The position numbers and the translations under genes were made by a program. Below, one piece after another: positions 32,161 to 44,487 of a stretch of 64,000 nucleotides of DNA. Within the stretch, counting starts at the first letter, position 1. Each line of letters opens with the position of its first letter. A model generated the notes under the pieces. That model worked only from the letters and a program-made list of their open reading frames with translations, was not told where the DNA came from and searched no databases. This DNA comes from Lineus longissimus (taxonomy: Eukaryota; Nemertea; Pilidiophora; Heteronemertea; Lineidae), in contig NW_027020281.1 of the NCBI RefSeq assembly GCF_910592395.1, positions 64,001-128,000 on the forward strand. The letters run 5' to 3'.

Positions 32161-34522
32161 GATTGTTTGCTTCGTCCGTCTGCAATTAGACTTAAGGGTA
32201 AAGAATTAGTGGCAAGTGATAAGACAATGAACCAATAGATACTCTAAACTCTAAATTCGCTAACGTTAAGGGAATTTCTCTGAACTCTTCTTTGGTCAAG
32301 TCAAATCAGCACACATGTACCACGATATTCAAAACCCCCCTCCAAAACAAAACATACGAAGTGCAGCAATCATTGGAGCTCAAAAATTGACTCTTTAAAT
32401 GAGAGGATACTCCAATAATGAGAGGCTACCAAGTACCAAGAATGTAACCGTCTGGAATGCAAGGTTAAAACGACATAAGGATAGGCCTACTGTCACGACA
32501 AAGAAAACATGACCTGAAAACAAAGCATTTATGATACATGGGGCATATAAAGGTGAGTATGCTGTTCTGAATGTGCATACTGTAACCACGAAAGTTTATA
32601 ATAAGTTCATAAAGTTCATTTCATTGAATAATGTCTCTCTGTATTAAAGTCAATTGGAATATTGCAGAATGTTCATTTGGCAGCCAGAGTTTTCAAACGG
32701 TCACAGTTGGTTTCAGTTAGTTGTTTCTTTACCAGTCTCTTGAATTAATCTATTGGCAATTCTCTCTCAGTTTCACAAAGTTTTCACTTAATGCGGTTCG
32801 TGATGAAGCACCTAGCTTCTTGGTTTCGTAAGAAATTCCGGCAAGCTGATAATCACTAATCGGACACACACAACATTTGGCGGATGTCGTTGATATCATG
32901 TATATCTCGCTGACTCTTGGGACTCTTTGAGGTACCGTATACTGCAAGCTCCTTGGCTTTGGTATCGTGGAGTCGTCTAGTAGGCTCCTTTACATCTGTG
33001 GGGAACCATCTGCTATACCAACAATGGACTATAGGGATGGCTTGTTCTCTTCATGCAGATGCCTTTTACTGTAAGCGCATCATGTAACTCGAGACGAAAA
33101 TATTCTTTATGTGATAAACTGATGTTTATTAACACCGTAAAAGACTGAAAATATACAAGATGAAAGTATCCTCAGTACAATTACATATATGAACTATTGA
33201 AAACACAGTATTAGAAACATGATGACTCAGCCTGGTTGTGATTTTAGGAGTACCAAGCACACACATATAATGCATACATGAATGCATGCAACAGTAGCTA
33301 CACAGGCATCACAAAGGCACAAATGTACCTCTAAATCCTCATCAAACATAAACATTGGAATACATACCATGCATGTATTATAACCTCACTAGTTGAGGAA
33401 ACTGTTAATACAGAACAGCATATAGCTGCAGGAAATATATATGGATATGTATCTGTGTATCATATGATAAGTTCACAATCTAACAGAGACAAAGGAAACC
33501 CAGCATGGTTAAGAGAATTAGGAAAGGTGAGCTCTTTAAACCCTCAAAACTCTGATGTTAACCATCATCTATTGGAAATAAGATAATCTATAGAATCTAT
33601 AAATATTGATAATTGTACATACCATGTTTTGCCTCTAGAATTTCACATGATGCCTTAGATTTTGAGAGATACAAATTGTAGGAAAATAGGTACAGTATTT
33701 CTCAGTGTGCTTGTCTCCAAGAAAAAGGCCTAGCTCTTGTTTACATTCTGTGGTACTTGAGGTCAGCTAGATAGCATGCACAAAAATGATGCCAGATATG
33801 CTCGAGCAGGGGTTGAGACTGTAGACAGGTTGTTGAGTCCAATGGTTGCTACAGCCAGCGTCTACTAATTGGCCAATTTACTTCTTTGTGTCCAAAATAG
33901 TTGGCTGAAGTGCTCGGATGAATGCATCTTAGTTGAGGTTTTATCAATGGATTTTTTCCCGCCTCTCCAGTATACAGGGACTGTTAAAATCTTCGAGAGG
34001 AACAACCTTTAACCAAACGTTACGGACGTAATCACACATAGATTTGTTACAGACGAATTTATTATTGACCTGGCTTCTCAGCTAGCTGTGTAATATGCTG
34101 GCAAAATATTTATGACAATAATTTTCACAATGTCTATAGGCCTACCCACTCTTGTCCTTGAACAAGAATGTGACCGCCTGCTACCGAGTAGTACAATTCA
34201 GTTGCTTATGAATTCCGTCCGTAACGATCTTTGACCCCCCTGCAGAAATTTGGAAAAAAACCTTTGCATGAAATTTAATGTTTAGCCAAAACTAAAATGA
34301 CCTGCTGCAAACAAATCTTCTACTGCAGCAAATGGTTGCAGCGTTACGGACGGAATTGGCAGACAAAGGTTGACCCTTTTTGATTTCACCCGGTTGAAAT
34401 CGTTCTCGTTCTCGGAATCATCTTAATCTCTTTATTGTTCGTGGGCAGCAACAAATGCGAATTTCGATACACGAAATCTCCTTTTGGTAACTGATTCATA
34501 AACTTCATTTAGCATAAGATGT
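32161..34522. other. Spacer upstream of the BEL/Pao frame
   Basis: Should contain the BEL/Pao leader and 5' LTR, but with no second LTR I cannot set borders. A small inverted repeat (AATTCCGTCCGTAACG at about 34210 and its complement near 34341) marks a probable ~150-bp MITE. The rest is AT-rich without genes. Confidence 0.4.
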
Positions 34523-36736
34523 AACAAGAGGCCCAAGGGCCTGGCGCTCAGCTGAGTTAATATCATTAATATCTTCCCGGTGTTTAGTTCATTATGCATG
34601 AAAATGGCATGCTCCATGGTATTTGATATCCTTTTGCGTTCACTACGGTACCAATGTTTTTGGTTGACATAATTATGCCACTGTTCATTCCTCAATCCTG
34701 ACCATAATTCGGGTGAAATCATCGTATGACAATATTTACCGAAACATGAAGTTTATGCCATGAATGAGCATACTCATTGTCATAGCCTCGTTTACAAGTA
34801 CAAAATATTTTCCCGCGAATATTCAAAACTGCTTGGCTCCTTGCCAGTTAAATAACGTGACTATACACAAAATAGAAAACTTTGATGGAAATTGTAAATC
34901 ATTTTTTTATCTATCAGGGAAAAACAAGCTGATGATGATCAAGTAAATCATTCATGAGAAATCGTTTTGTTGCTGAAGCTAGCATGCTAAACCTTTTCTT
35001 GTGCTCTACTGCGCCACCGTAGTTTTCTATTTAGACCAGCGATGACGTCATTTCTGATGATTCCCTACGTTGTCCAATGAGCGCTTTTTATAAATGTGCC
35101 ATTTGGTATTGTACAGTATGCAATGTATTTTTTCAGCGCTGTTAGTTGCGCTGAAAGGGTGGATGTCGTCCTGGGTGCCGACAAATGGTACCCAGGTTCG
35201 AGATCGACTGGACAATAAGCACCCTGGGTGCCTTTTCACTAGACAAACAGCACCCAGCTTCTTTTTGCCTGGCTTACGGATCTTAGGGACGAGGACGTTT
35301 CTTGCAATCTCGTTTTATCTCGCGCCGTGCTAATTGCGGCATTAGCAGTGCGCGAAATAAAAAGAACAGATGAACAGAAAAAAACGCGTTTAGGCCTATA
35401 GGTTCTTTATCTCTCTCCCCTTAGAGACGAATACCCCGTTTGAATAAGATGGAATTGATGAAAGAAAGGTTTTTAGAGCGCGGTATCGTGACACGTTACC
35501 TCCGTGAGCGTGGGGCCAACCTCGTTGTAGGTATAGAAAAGTGTAGAAGAAGAAGCTGGGTGCTGTTTGTCTAGTGTAATGGCACCCAGGGTGCTTATTG
35601 TCCAGTCGATCTCGAACCTGGGTACCATTTGTCGGCACCCAGGACGACATCCACCCTTTCAGCGTTAGTTGCCTAACATAATGCCGTAGCTCCCTCAATT
35701 TCCAATCAATTTTTATGGGAGTGACATTATTGTATTGCTTAGAATGTCTACTTTTTACTCATGAAAGAATCGTAGAAATAAAACTTAATAGGCGAACAGA
35801 ATCATGCCGATTCACTGCACATACTCATGATACTGTGGGAATTCTCCACTTCAAAATACATCGGCGATGTCATCGCGAACAGAGCATACACTTCCGATAT
35901 CGTTTTCACAGAAATATGGTAAAATTTTTAAGAACTAATTTCTGAGAGTAGTCCCTAAAGACCTAGTTATGACTACCACTGAAACGAATTAGTGATAGTA
36001 GTACTAGCCCGTAGCGGGCCATCGTCATCGAGCTGAGTGTCATTGAGCTCCAAGATTATTGCACATGGCGTAAACAACATGCCGCCATTTTGTCTCCGCT
36101 TCGGTATTTCGTAGGCCGCTCATAATGCACCTTCTCAATGAAAACCAACATAATAAGGCCTTACATCGTTGATTGGATAGGAACACCACACAAAACACAA
36201 TAAAGTGGGGGTACAATCGATTACGAAGCTGACGTGAACAGTGATTTATTCCTGGAGCTACTGCTGCTTTGTTTTGTAGCTGCCATGTTTTGAGAACTGG
36301 CAAATAGGAGACTTCATTGATGGCTGACGTCATCGGGCGGGAATTTGAATCGGCAGAAATAATTAAAAGGCAGGTAGCGCCCTCTCCTGTTAAAATTTTG
36401 AACGTTTTCTCAATAAAATATATTTTCAAGAATTTTATCTTAATATTAAAGCATATTTCGACTAATTCTGCTGCTCCTAGGCCGATATAGGCCAGTTTCC
36501 TTCATGCGCTCTCGCTCGCAGGAAGTAGGTCGAATGGCGACAAATTTTGTTTTGAAAGTAGAGTTTGACCAGAAGTATCCAGAAATGCAAAATTGAAGTC
36601 TCTAGGTCTTACGGTTACAAAATGTGCACCATGGGTTTAACGGACGGACGGACGGACGGACGGACGGACGGCCCGACGGACGCCACTGAGCAGCTTATTT
36701 GACAAGCTCAGCTGACTTTGTCAGCTGAGCTAAAAA
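34523..36736 (+). mobile_element. Hairpin-ended non-autonomous element, copy B
   Basis: Same borders as copy A: AACAAGAGGCCCAAGGGCCT at the left, and (GGAC)n (36643-36673) then GCTCAGCTGACTTTGTCAGC and TGAGCTAAAAA at the right. Highly similar to copy A along its length once the 516-bp insertion at 35149-35664 and its 7-bp duplication are removed. The satellite near the 3' end differs (GGAC versus GGAT), so this tract evolves fast. No target duplication seen. Confidence 0.78.
35149..35664. mobile_element. Foldback MITE nested in copy B, 7-bp target duplication
   Basis: Arms of about 119 bp, starting CGCTGAAAGGGTGGATGTCG and ending CGACATCCACCCTTTCAGCG. TTAGTTG flanks both sides (35142-35148 and 35665-35671; an 8-bp reading, GTTAGTTG, is possible). 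Copy A has the empty site (CTGCCAGTTGCC at about 11438), which proves insertion. Duplications of 7-8 bp allow hAT- or P-type relatives; I cannot decide. Frames at 35048-35239 and 35396-35698 are arm sequence. Confidence 0.9.
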
Positions 36737-37638
36737 CGAATAAGTGAAATTATGTACATGTACATAGGTTATATGCCTACTATAGTTAATTATACAGTAA
36801 TTTCTAAATTATTTTGTAATGAAAACGAAAGAGACAATGTGCAAAACAGCGTAGAGTTTGCGTCCTTGCATAACATGGCCTGGCCAAAGAAGCCAACGAA
36901 GGATCGATGTTAATCATCTCCTGAAATAAATTGCACCCAGGGTGTAAGAGCAAATTTCGTGTATCGTACTTTGCACTTCGTCAAGTTCGACAAAGCACGT
37001 AGCACATAGCCTACCCATTGCAACTAAATATGAGGAGATAACTTACATCACAAAGATCGCCTACTTTATGCGCTTCTTTGACCATCTAATGTAAACACAT
37101 CATTGAAAGAAAAAAAACCCTCTCTCGTGTCAATTGTGTCGCTACGAAATGGAATTATATAACTCAAGGAACAGGAGAGCTTGCTGCTCAAGTCCATGTC
37201 AATATTTTAGGATAAATCTCAAAATTATAAATTATATTGACCACTTTCGAATTGTAACATTTTTATTGTGCCAGTCTGTAGTAAGATTCTCCATCTAATA
37301 CTGGTGCCGGTGTAGAAGTTTAAAATGTCCTAGGATAGAATGCCCGGTAAACAAAGGATTCTATTATGCGCTTCAATCTCTGAGCTATTGACGGTCATGG
37401 TCTCTATAGAACCATATTGCAGAATACAATAGGCCCGGATAATTTTTCCAGGGGGCACTTGTTACTGTTACACCGGTGGTTTCGAGCACAGCTGATGCAG
37501 GAAATATGCGGTTGCGTTTTATGGGCCACCCTATGTAGGCAGGGTAAATAGTATAGGCCTAAGACGGGGTACACATTCTAGAGATTTATGTGAACGAAAT
37601 ATTGGGTGTTGCTGCTCTACTTTTTAAGAAATTTGGTA
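36737..37638. other. Unassigned spacer
   Basis: No gene or recurrent element recognised. Confidence 0.4.
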
Positions 37639-38100
37639 TTTTTAGCTCAGCTGACAAAGTCAGCGGAGCTAGTCAAATAGCTATTCGATTGGTGTCCGTC
37701 CTTCCACCCATCCTGCCATCCTTCCATCCATCCAGCCATCTGTAGGCAAAGTTGGGCATTTTGTAATCATACAACCGAGGCACTTCGAATCTAGTCTTGC
37801 TTATAAACACCGCAGAAAATGTTGCTTTCGGAAAAAAATTTGGGCGATTCGACTCAAATTCAGCTCCCCAGGGGGCAAAATGCGTAAATGAAAAAACAAT
37901 TTTTTGACGCTCTATTCCAGCAGATAAAAGCTCGAAATAAAGTTGAAAAGGTATTCATGATACAGAAGTTTTGATATAAAATAGATTAGTGTGGATTTAT
38001 ATCACCAGTTGGCGGTAGTAAGCAAAACTGTTGTTTGACCCCGGATGACCCCGCTTTAAATTTCCCGCCGTTTACCTGGAGTACTATCATCAAGAAAATG
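37639..38100 (-). mobile_element. Hairpin-ended repeat, 3' fragment in reverse
   Basis: Begins TTTTTAGCTCAGCTGACAAAG, the reverse complement of the 3' terminal hairpin of copies A and B, followed by a CCATCC-type satellite. The inner border is approximate and no matching 5' end was found. Confidence 0.55.
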
Positions 38101-38547
38101 GCGGTGACCTTTTTATTTCTACCGGAGCGATGATTTTGTAAGTGACAAATTTTCTTTTTAAGCCTTTACGGAAACGTATTTTGGTATGAAACTTTACACG
38201 TTTATAGAAAAGATCAACGAGAATGTGTTCAAATGCCCTCACAACGATGAGTTCAACAGAATTTGGTCAAAACAACCTTCGAATGGAGTCAACTTTCTTT
38301 GCGAAATTGAAGCGACCACTTCATTATTTATCGTAATTTATGCAGATCTGAGTCCAACTGATGGGCGATGTTTTGATTTGTGTTCAAACTATTGGAAACT
38401 TCGGAAATTAGTTCTATTAGTTCTACTATTCTGTAGGAGTATATTATAGCCATTGATGTTGACAGCTAAAAGTTTCTCGTCCAATCACGTGACCTCTCCA
38501 ACACTCGATAATGCACTCTTTTCGTCCACGTTTTAGGCCAATCTTCG
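38101..38547. other. Unassigned spacer
   Basis: An 87-codon frame (38186-38449) has no recognisable motif or splice context, so it is not called. Confidence 0.35.
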
Positions 38548-38554
38548 GCCTGAA

Positions 38555-39509
38555 CCAAGGAGGATACCGCGGTGACGTCACATCACGTGATACCGACCCA
38601 TATTAGTGATCGCTATGGCCAATCAGATTCAGTCTACTGACATCGCCAGCACTGAACACATCTCCACATCTCACTGTCTGGTGCGCTCCTGTACACAAAA
38701 ACACCAATAGACATGAAATATTGCAATACCTAGTATGGATTCTTCCTGTGTAGAATAAAATTTACAGAGCAGATTAACTTCCACGAATAAAAAAGACGTT
38801 TGGCGTGGCCAAAGTGCGGAAATAATGGGAAATAATGTCTCCGCTAAAATACACTACGAAATACACTAGGCAATGCACTACGCGATACACGGTAGAGATG
38901 CAGTTGAGTTTGTTATTGTTTTGACTTAGAAGCCCGCCCATATCATAATATATTCATGTATTCATGAAGTATGAACTCATTTCTGTCCCATACAACTCTA
39001 AGAACAGTCAATTTCTCCTTAAATCATCACCGAAACCGCGATATCCGCAGGAAGATTTCGTTCTAGTGTCCGAAAATGCATGATCTTACAGGGGCGCTAA
39101 CTCGACAAATAGAGGGGATCTATGGGGATCTATGCGAGTTTTAGGTATTACAGGTCTCGAACTTGTAAAATCTGTAAACATGCCTCCAAATCCCATTATG
39201 ATAATGAAGAGATTGCCCCATATCTGGGAGACTGTTTTGAAACCATCGCTAATTTTGGAAGATCGGTGCCGGCTATTTGGTTTAAAAAACCCTATTTTTC
39301 CCCATCAAAACAGCACTTTTCATTATTCAAATGATAGCTTATTGTCTGAAGACTTATTTCATAGCAGAAAAGTACTAATAACTCTGATTTGATGCGAAAA
39401 ATCTAACTTTTTTGATGACTTGATTTTCCCTTGGCCGTGGATCGAGTTTGTTTACAATATGCAACGCCATCTTGGAAAAGCCGTGACGTCACCGCGGTAT
39501 CCTCCTTGG
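38555..39509. mobile_element. 955-bp TIR element with 7-bp target duplications
   Basis: Terminal inverted repeats of about 26 bp: CCAAGGAGGATACCGCGGTG at the left and CACCGCGGTATCCTCCTTGG at the right, each with a TGACGTCA palindrome just inside. GCCTGAA flanks both ends (38548-38554 and 39510-39516; could be read as 8 bp). No transposase frame. The TGACGTCA core is a CRE/ATF consensus, so the ends may carry regulatory activity; this is inference. Confidence 0.88.
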
Positions 39510-39516
39510 GCCTGAA

Positions 39517-40018
39517 CATGAAATCTAATAAGCGCAGTACTTAAATCAGATGTTTCTCTCGCCTTGAAAACATTCCTGGGTAAAATCCATTGAAATTAGC
39601 CGAGTTAATCCACTTTTTCCGTGCCTAAAATCTCTGCCGCTGAATTCTATAAATAGAAACTATTAACATCGCGGCAGTGTGATTCCCATTGTGCGCCCTC
39701 CCACTTCACACCATGTCAGGAACTTTTACGGAGAGAGAGGGCGTGCGGTAAGAAGAATGGCCAAAATGACGTCACGTTTTCCTGGCAATGCCTCTTGCCA
39801 GACCAGTCAAGCATTGGGAAAGCATCTTTAATTCAGACAACGTTAGAACTAGAAAGACGAATATGTTAATTTGCAAAATTAAAAGCAGATTTCACCACTA
39901 ACCAGCCAAATCGGAATACGACGGCGCAAAATGTTCTCGCTTTCCTCCTGCTAAAAAACCTTGTTCCCGCACTCCTATTTTAATTTATCCCAAGGAATAT
40001 GATATGATCTGTTTTCAC
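39517..40018. other. Unassigned spacer
   Basis: No gene or repeat recognised. Confidence 0.4.
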
Positions 40019-42384
40019 TTTTTGGCTCACCGTAGGGGAGTCTATGCAATACTGCAGTGTCCGTCGTCCGTCGTCGTCGTTGTCCGTCGTATCCTATCCT
40101 AGTTCAAAAACAGTGGCACGTTTTTTAACCGCTAGGCCTATGAACTTAAAACTTTGTACACATGACCCCCTAGGTCAGATGACCCGTGACACTAAATTTC
40201 TGTCCGATCTGATTCTCTACTTGGCCACCAGGGGGCCAAATGTGGATATCTAAAAAGTGTGATATCTCGCTTATTAGTGACTTGTTTTCGATAAAACTTT
40301 TGTGGTAGGTACTCATAGCAAGGATACATCATATATCTTACGGGTTTTTAATTTGATCTTCTTTTCAAGGTCGCAGAGGTCAAATGGCGTGAATTGGCCG
40401 TTTGAGTGTAACTATGGCACGTTTCTCAACCACCAAAGCTATGAGCTTGAAACTTGGTACATATAACTCCCTATATCAGATAACCTCTGGTGCTGAATTT
40501 CAGCCTGATCTGATTCTTGACTTTGCCACCAGGGGGCCAAAACAGAAAAAGTAAGAAGTGCAATAGCCTGCTTATTAGCAAATTGTTTTTGATGAAATTT
40601 TTATGGCAGGGACCCCTAGCAAGGTTACCTCAGATGTTGCACGATTTTTCGGATTTGACGTACTTTTTAAGGTCGCAGAGGTCAAATGGCGTAAATTTGC
40701 CGTTTGAGTGTAACTATGGCACGTTTCTCAACCGCAACAGTTATGAACTTGAAACTTTGAACAAATGACCCCCTAGGTCAGTTGACCTTTTACACTGAAT
40801 TTTGGTTCGGTCTGATTATTGACTTGGTTACCAGGGGGCCCAAACTCAAAACTCAAAAAGTGTGATTTCTCGCTTATTACTGATTCGTTTTTGATAAAAG
40901 TTTCATGGTAGGTACTCCTAGCAAGGATACATCACATATCTTACGGGTTTTTGATTTGACCCACCGTTCAAGTTCACAGAGGTCAAAGTTGAAAACTTTA
41001 CCGTTCTTGGTACGTTTTGTCGTTGTTCAATGTAAAGAGTTTTAATTTTGTGTAATGATGCATCTAAGAAGCCACTATTTGTATGCCAAGTTTCAGCCAG
41101 ATCGGAATTCAAATATGGCCGAAATTGCATGTTTTGTGGGTTTTTCCTCGTATTGTGGCAATCCAAAGGTCGTCAGTTCAAACCCCGGTCAAGGACAGCC
41201 GAAAATATTTTTATTTTTCATCTTTTCCTTTTTTCTTTTCTGAGTTCTATCTTACATTTTCTTCATTTTTTGATTTATTTGGTGCCATAGATTTAATTAG
41301 GCGGCCATCTTGGAAATCGTTTTTTGCCGATTGCTGTAGTGTAACGAGTGATGGAATTGTTATGGTCGGGTGGTTGTGTCTACATCACATATCACCCTGG
41401 TTTGTTATTTGACCTACCTGTCAGGGTCACTGAGGTCAAAGTTAAAAATATATTCACCATTGTCATGGAGTGGCACATTTCTTCACTATCATTTTCACCT
41501 AGACTCTACAAGCTTGGAACCACAAGTCTCGGATTCACCACTTGGCCAGGGCCGGCTCTGAACTGGTCACAGATGCATGTATAAATTATGAGAGGCCTAC
41601 ATACTGTAGCACTTTCTGTAACTGTCTACTAAAAATACTTACGGTGAGCACAATGGCCCCTGGCCGTTTCATTTGTAATTAAATGGTATTCAGTCATATA
41701 ATGAGATCAATAGTAGTGTCCGTGTCAGATCCCATCGTTCAACTAGTCTTCTCTCCCCAGGTACCTCACACGGACCTTCACGTCCCCATACTCAAGACCA
41801 ACTCTTACAATATCGCCCTCAAAACAACCCTGGAGTCATGAATTCACAGGTGCTCCTGTGAAATCTCAGTTCTAGTTTATTTATCAAACTTTATCGAGGG
41901 TTACCCGGTTATCGAATCGAATGGATGTGTCGATCGTCGGGGCGGATTGATATGTGGTTAGGTTGTGCGTCCAAGGCGATTACTAATAGGTCATTCAGTT
42001 AGTTTGAGAAAGATCATGATCATGAAGATGCGTGTTGTGTTATCATAACTGGAAAATAAGTTGAAGTTATTATTAGTACTACGATTCTTACATGAGTAAA
42101 AAGTAGACGTTTTAAGCAACACAGTAATGTTACTCCCATTTTTTTCTGTAAAGCTATACTGAACTAGGGATATCTTCCGTTGCCTCCTGTAATATTTACA
42201 TACCATGGCTGATTAGTTCAATCATATTTCATCCAGCTGGCAGCTCTGCATTGGAAATTTTAGTGGTATAACGTGTTCTCTTGACCTTCAAACAGTAGTA
42301 TAAAGCCGATATTTACAACTTTATACCCTCAGTCCTATGTTATTAGGTCATCCAGCTGAGCGCCAGGCCCTTGGGCCTCTTGTT
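40019..42384 (-). mobile_element. Hairpin-ended element, reverse copy with ~300-bp tandem units
   Basis: The 5' end, CAGGCCCTTGGGCCTCTTGTT (to 42384), matches copies A and B in reverse. A segment at about 42090-42140 (ATGAGTAAAAAGTAGACGTT...) matches copy A near 11510-11545. The 3' half instead has the GGCTCACC-type hairpin, a TCCGTCG satellite and three ~300-bp units, so it is a longer subtype of the same system. No coding capacity. Confidence 0.65.
40130..40988 (-). repeat. ~300-bp tandem units inside the element
   Basis: Units end in AAGGTCGCAGAGGTCAAATG at 40369 and 40670 and in a variant at 40968, spaced about 300 bp. Each includes CCACCAGGGGGCCAAA-like and GTAACTATGGCACGTTTCTC-like blocks. 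They are the reverse complement of the units at 12711-13545. Confidence 0.82.
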
Positions 42385-42702
42385 ATGCTTGAACGCACCT
42401 CATCAATGCTCCTTCTAAACAGGCCCTTTCGTTGTGGTGTGCTTAAATAAGAAATTTCCATAAATCTTCCCCTTTCGCGGACTGAGATTATAACTCGAGA
42501 CCTCAGTGCTGACCGGATACCACTTCCTTTTCCCGTTTACTTCAAGTCTTGCTTCTCTACATTAGGCCTTATTAATGAATGATCCTAACATTATAGGTGA
42601 GTGGCGCTGGTGACGGCTGGCCTTCTCCTGAGCTCCAGATAATCTTGGATTTTTTCAAGTTTTTTACTGCCTGTTTCTCTAAACGAAGGGACTATTCAGT
42701 TT
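42385..42702. other. Spacer or 5' leader of the LINE
   Basis: Lies between the hairpin-ended element and the LINE frame. It may contain the LINE 5' untranslated region; the border is not visible. Confidence 0.35.
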
Positions 42703-44487
42703 ATGAATGTGTCAGGATCGTGCAGAGACATTTCTTATGTGATTCATATCCGTGGTTTGGAAGTTACAGATGACCTTTTTGTTTCAACATTTCAAGGAGG
42801 TTCCCTTAGGGTTCCTGACTCTGTACATTGCACAGTGTTTGTACATGAATTCAGCCATGGAGAAAATCACATATATTATGCCAATCATGAGCTAATCTCT
42901 CTGAACAGGACTGACAAAACTCGAAATGTGACGTATCAGACTTTTGTCAAATCGCTTGATCATGGCATTAGTAGGATCATTTTTCCCCAATTTCATAAGC
43001 GTAGACCAAGAGGATGTAAGGCTGGTCGAAAAAGACGCATTCTGTCGGATCACCAACATGGTGGATTAACCCTGGGAGTTCTTAATGCTCAGTCAGTAAG
43101 AGAAAAAGGGGACATCATTAAACACAGGCCGGGGATTAACTTGAATAACCTTATTCAAGTACCTTTGCAAACATCCGTGTCTCAGGATTATCCTTCTCAC
43201 TGCTTTAGATTTTCAACTGTAAACGCTCGTTCAACCAGGAATAAAGTTGCTGATATCATTGATCATGTGGTTAATGAGAGGATCGATATGTGTGCCATCA
43301 CAGAGACCTGGCTTAAGTACAATGATTCAGTGACTGTCCGAGCCCTCTCTCCTGACGGGTACTGTTTCCTGAATGTGCCACGGCCCGGTGAACGCCAAGG
43401 GGGAGGAACTGGTCTAATGTTTCGCTCTTCTATAAACACCAAGCTCGTGGAAAGGGGCTCCAAGGACTCATTTGAATTTTCGGAATGGTCGATTGCGATG
43501 CCATCGACAACTCGAAAGATGATAAACATTGTTGTCTATCGCCCACCCTCATCCGTGCCCTCTAGTGTATTCTTCTGTGAGTTTGCTGAATATCTAGAAG
43601 CAATAGTGACATGCCCCGAGTGTTTGGTGATCTCTGATGACTTCAATATCCATGTCAATGATCCGCATGACAACGAGGCAAGACGCTTTCTTGAAGTGTT
43701 GGACACTTTTGGCCTTCAGCAGCATGTGTCAGGGCCGACGCACGTTTCCGGGAACACACTTGACTTGATTCTGACAAGGGAAAGTGATGATCTGGTTATC
43801 GGCGATGTTGCCCACTCACACTATCTCTCGGATCATATGTTTGTGGATTGTCATCTATCTCTTTCACGCCCTGAGGTGACCAAGAACACTGTATCCTTTC
43901 GTATGCTACGGCAAATTGACATCCAGTCATTTCAGAAGGACATTGACACTTCTGTGCTGTCTAACCCTACGTCTGCTGATATTGATGAGTTGGTCACTTG
44001 TTACAATGAAACACTCTCCAATCTTCTAGATAAACATGCACCTATTATCACCAAGGTGACCACAGTTAAGCCAGTGATCCCTTGGTATAATAACGAGTTA
44101 GAACTGAAGGCTAAGAGGAGAAAGCTGGAAAGAAACCGTCACTCACCTTCTGCGGCACAAGCTTACCGCAAAGTGCGTAATCTCTACTCCGTCCAACTGA
44201 ATCTCCCCCGGCGTGCTTACTACTCAAATGAAATCGCACAGTGTCAAGGGGATTCGAGGAAGTTATTTCGGGTTGTTAACTCGTTATGTAGTGAAAAACA
44301 GCCGGTCACATTGCCGGATCATGCTGATCCTGCTGTACTCGCGAATGACTTCGGTGATTTTTTTTGGTCCGTAAAGTTGACATTATTAAAAGCAAAATCA
44401 GGGCAGTCACAGTTAACTGTCCCATTGTCTCTGCTTCTACAGCAGAGAAGTCAATTAATGCTTTTAGTACAGTGTCCGACGAGCTAA
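42703..44487 (+). pseudogene. LINE ORF2, N-terminus and endonuclease
   Basis: 594 codons. Residues 1-160 are a variable leader with a basic block (KRRPRGCKAGRKRR, about 100-113). The endonuclease/exonuclease/phosphatase fold follows: NARSTRNK at about 174, ITETWL at about 199, an expected GDFN seen as SDDFNIH at about 310 and SDH at about 376. This nuclease nicks target DNA to prime reverse transcription. The frame is lost near 44365 at a T run, after which the last 40 residues are out of register; the RT starts in another frame. Confidence 0.85.

Noticed and set aside
35048-35698. Two opposite frames sharing GWMSSWVPTNGTQVRDRLDN.
   Set aside because: They are the two inverted arms of the nested MITE read from each side.
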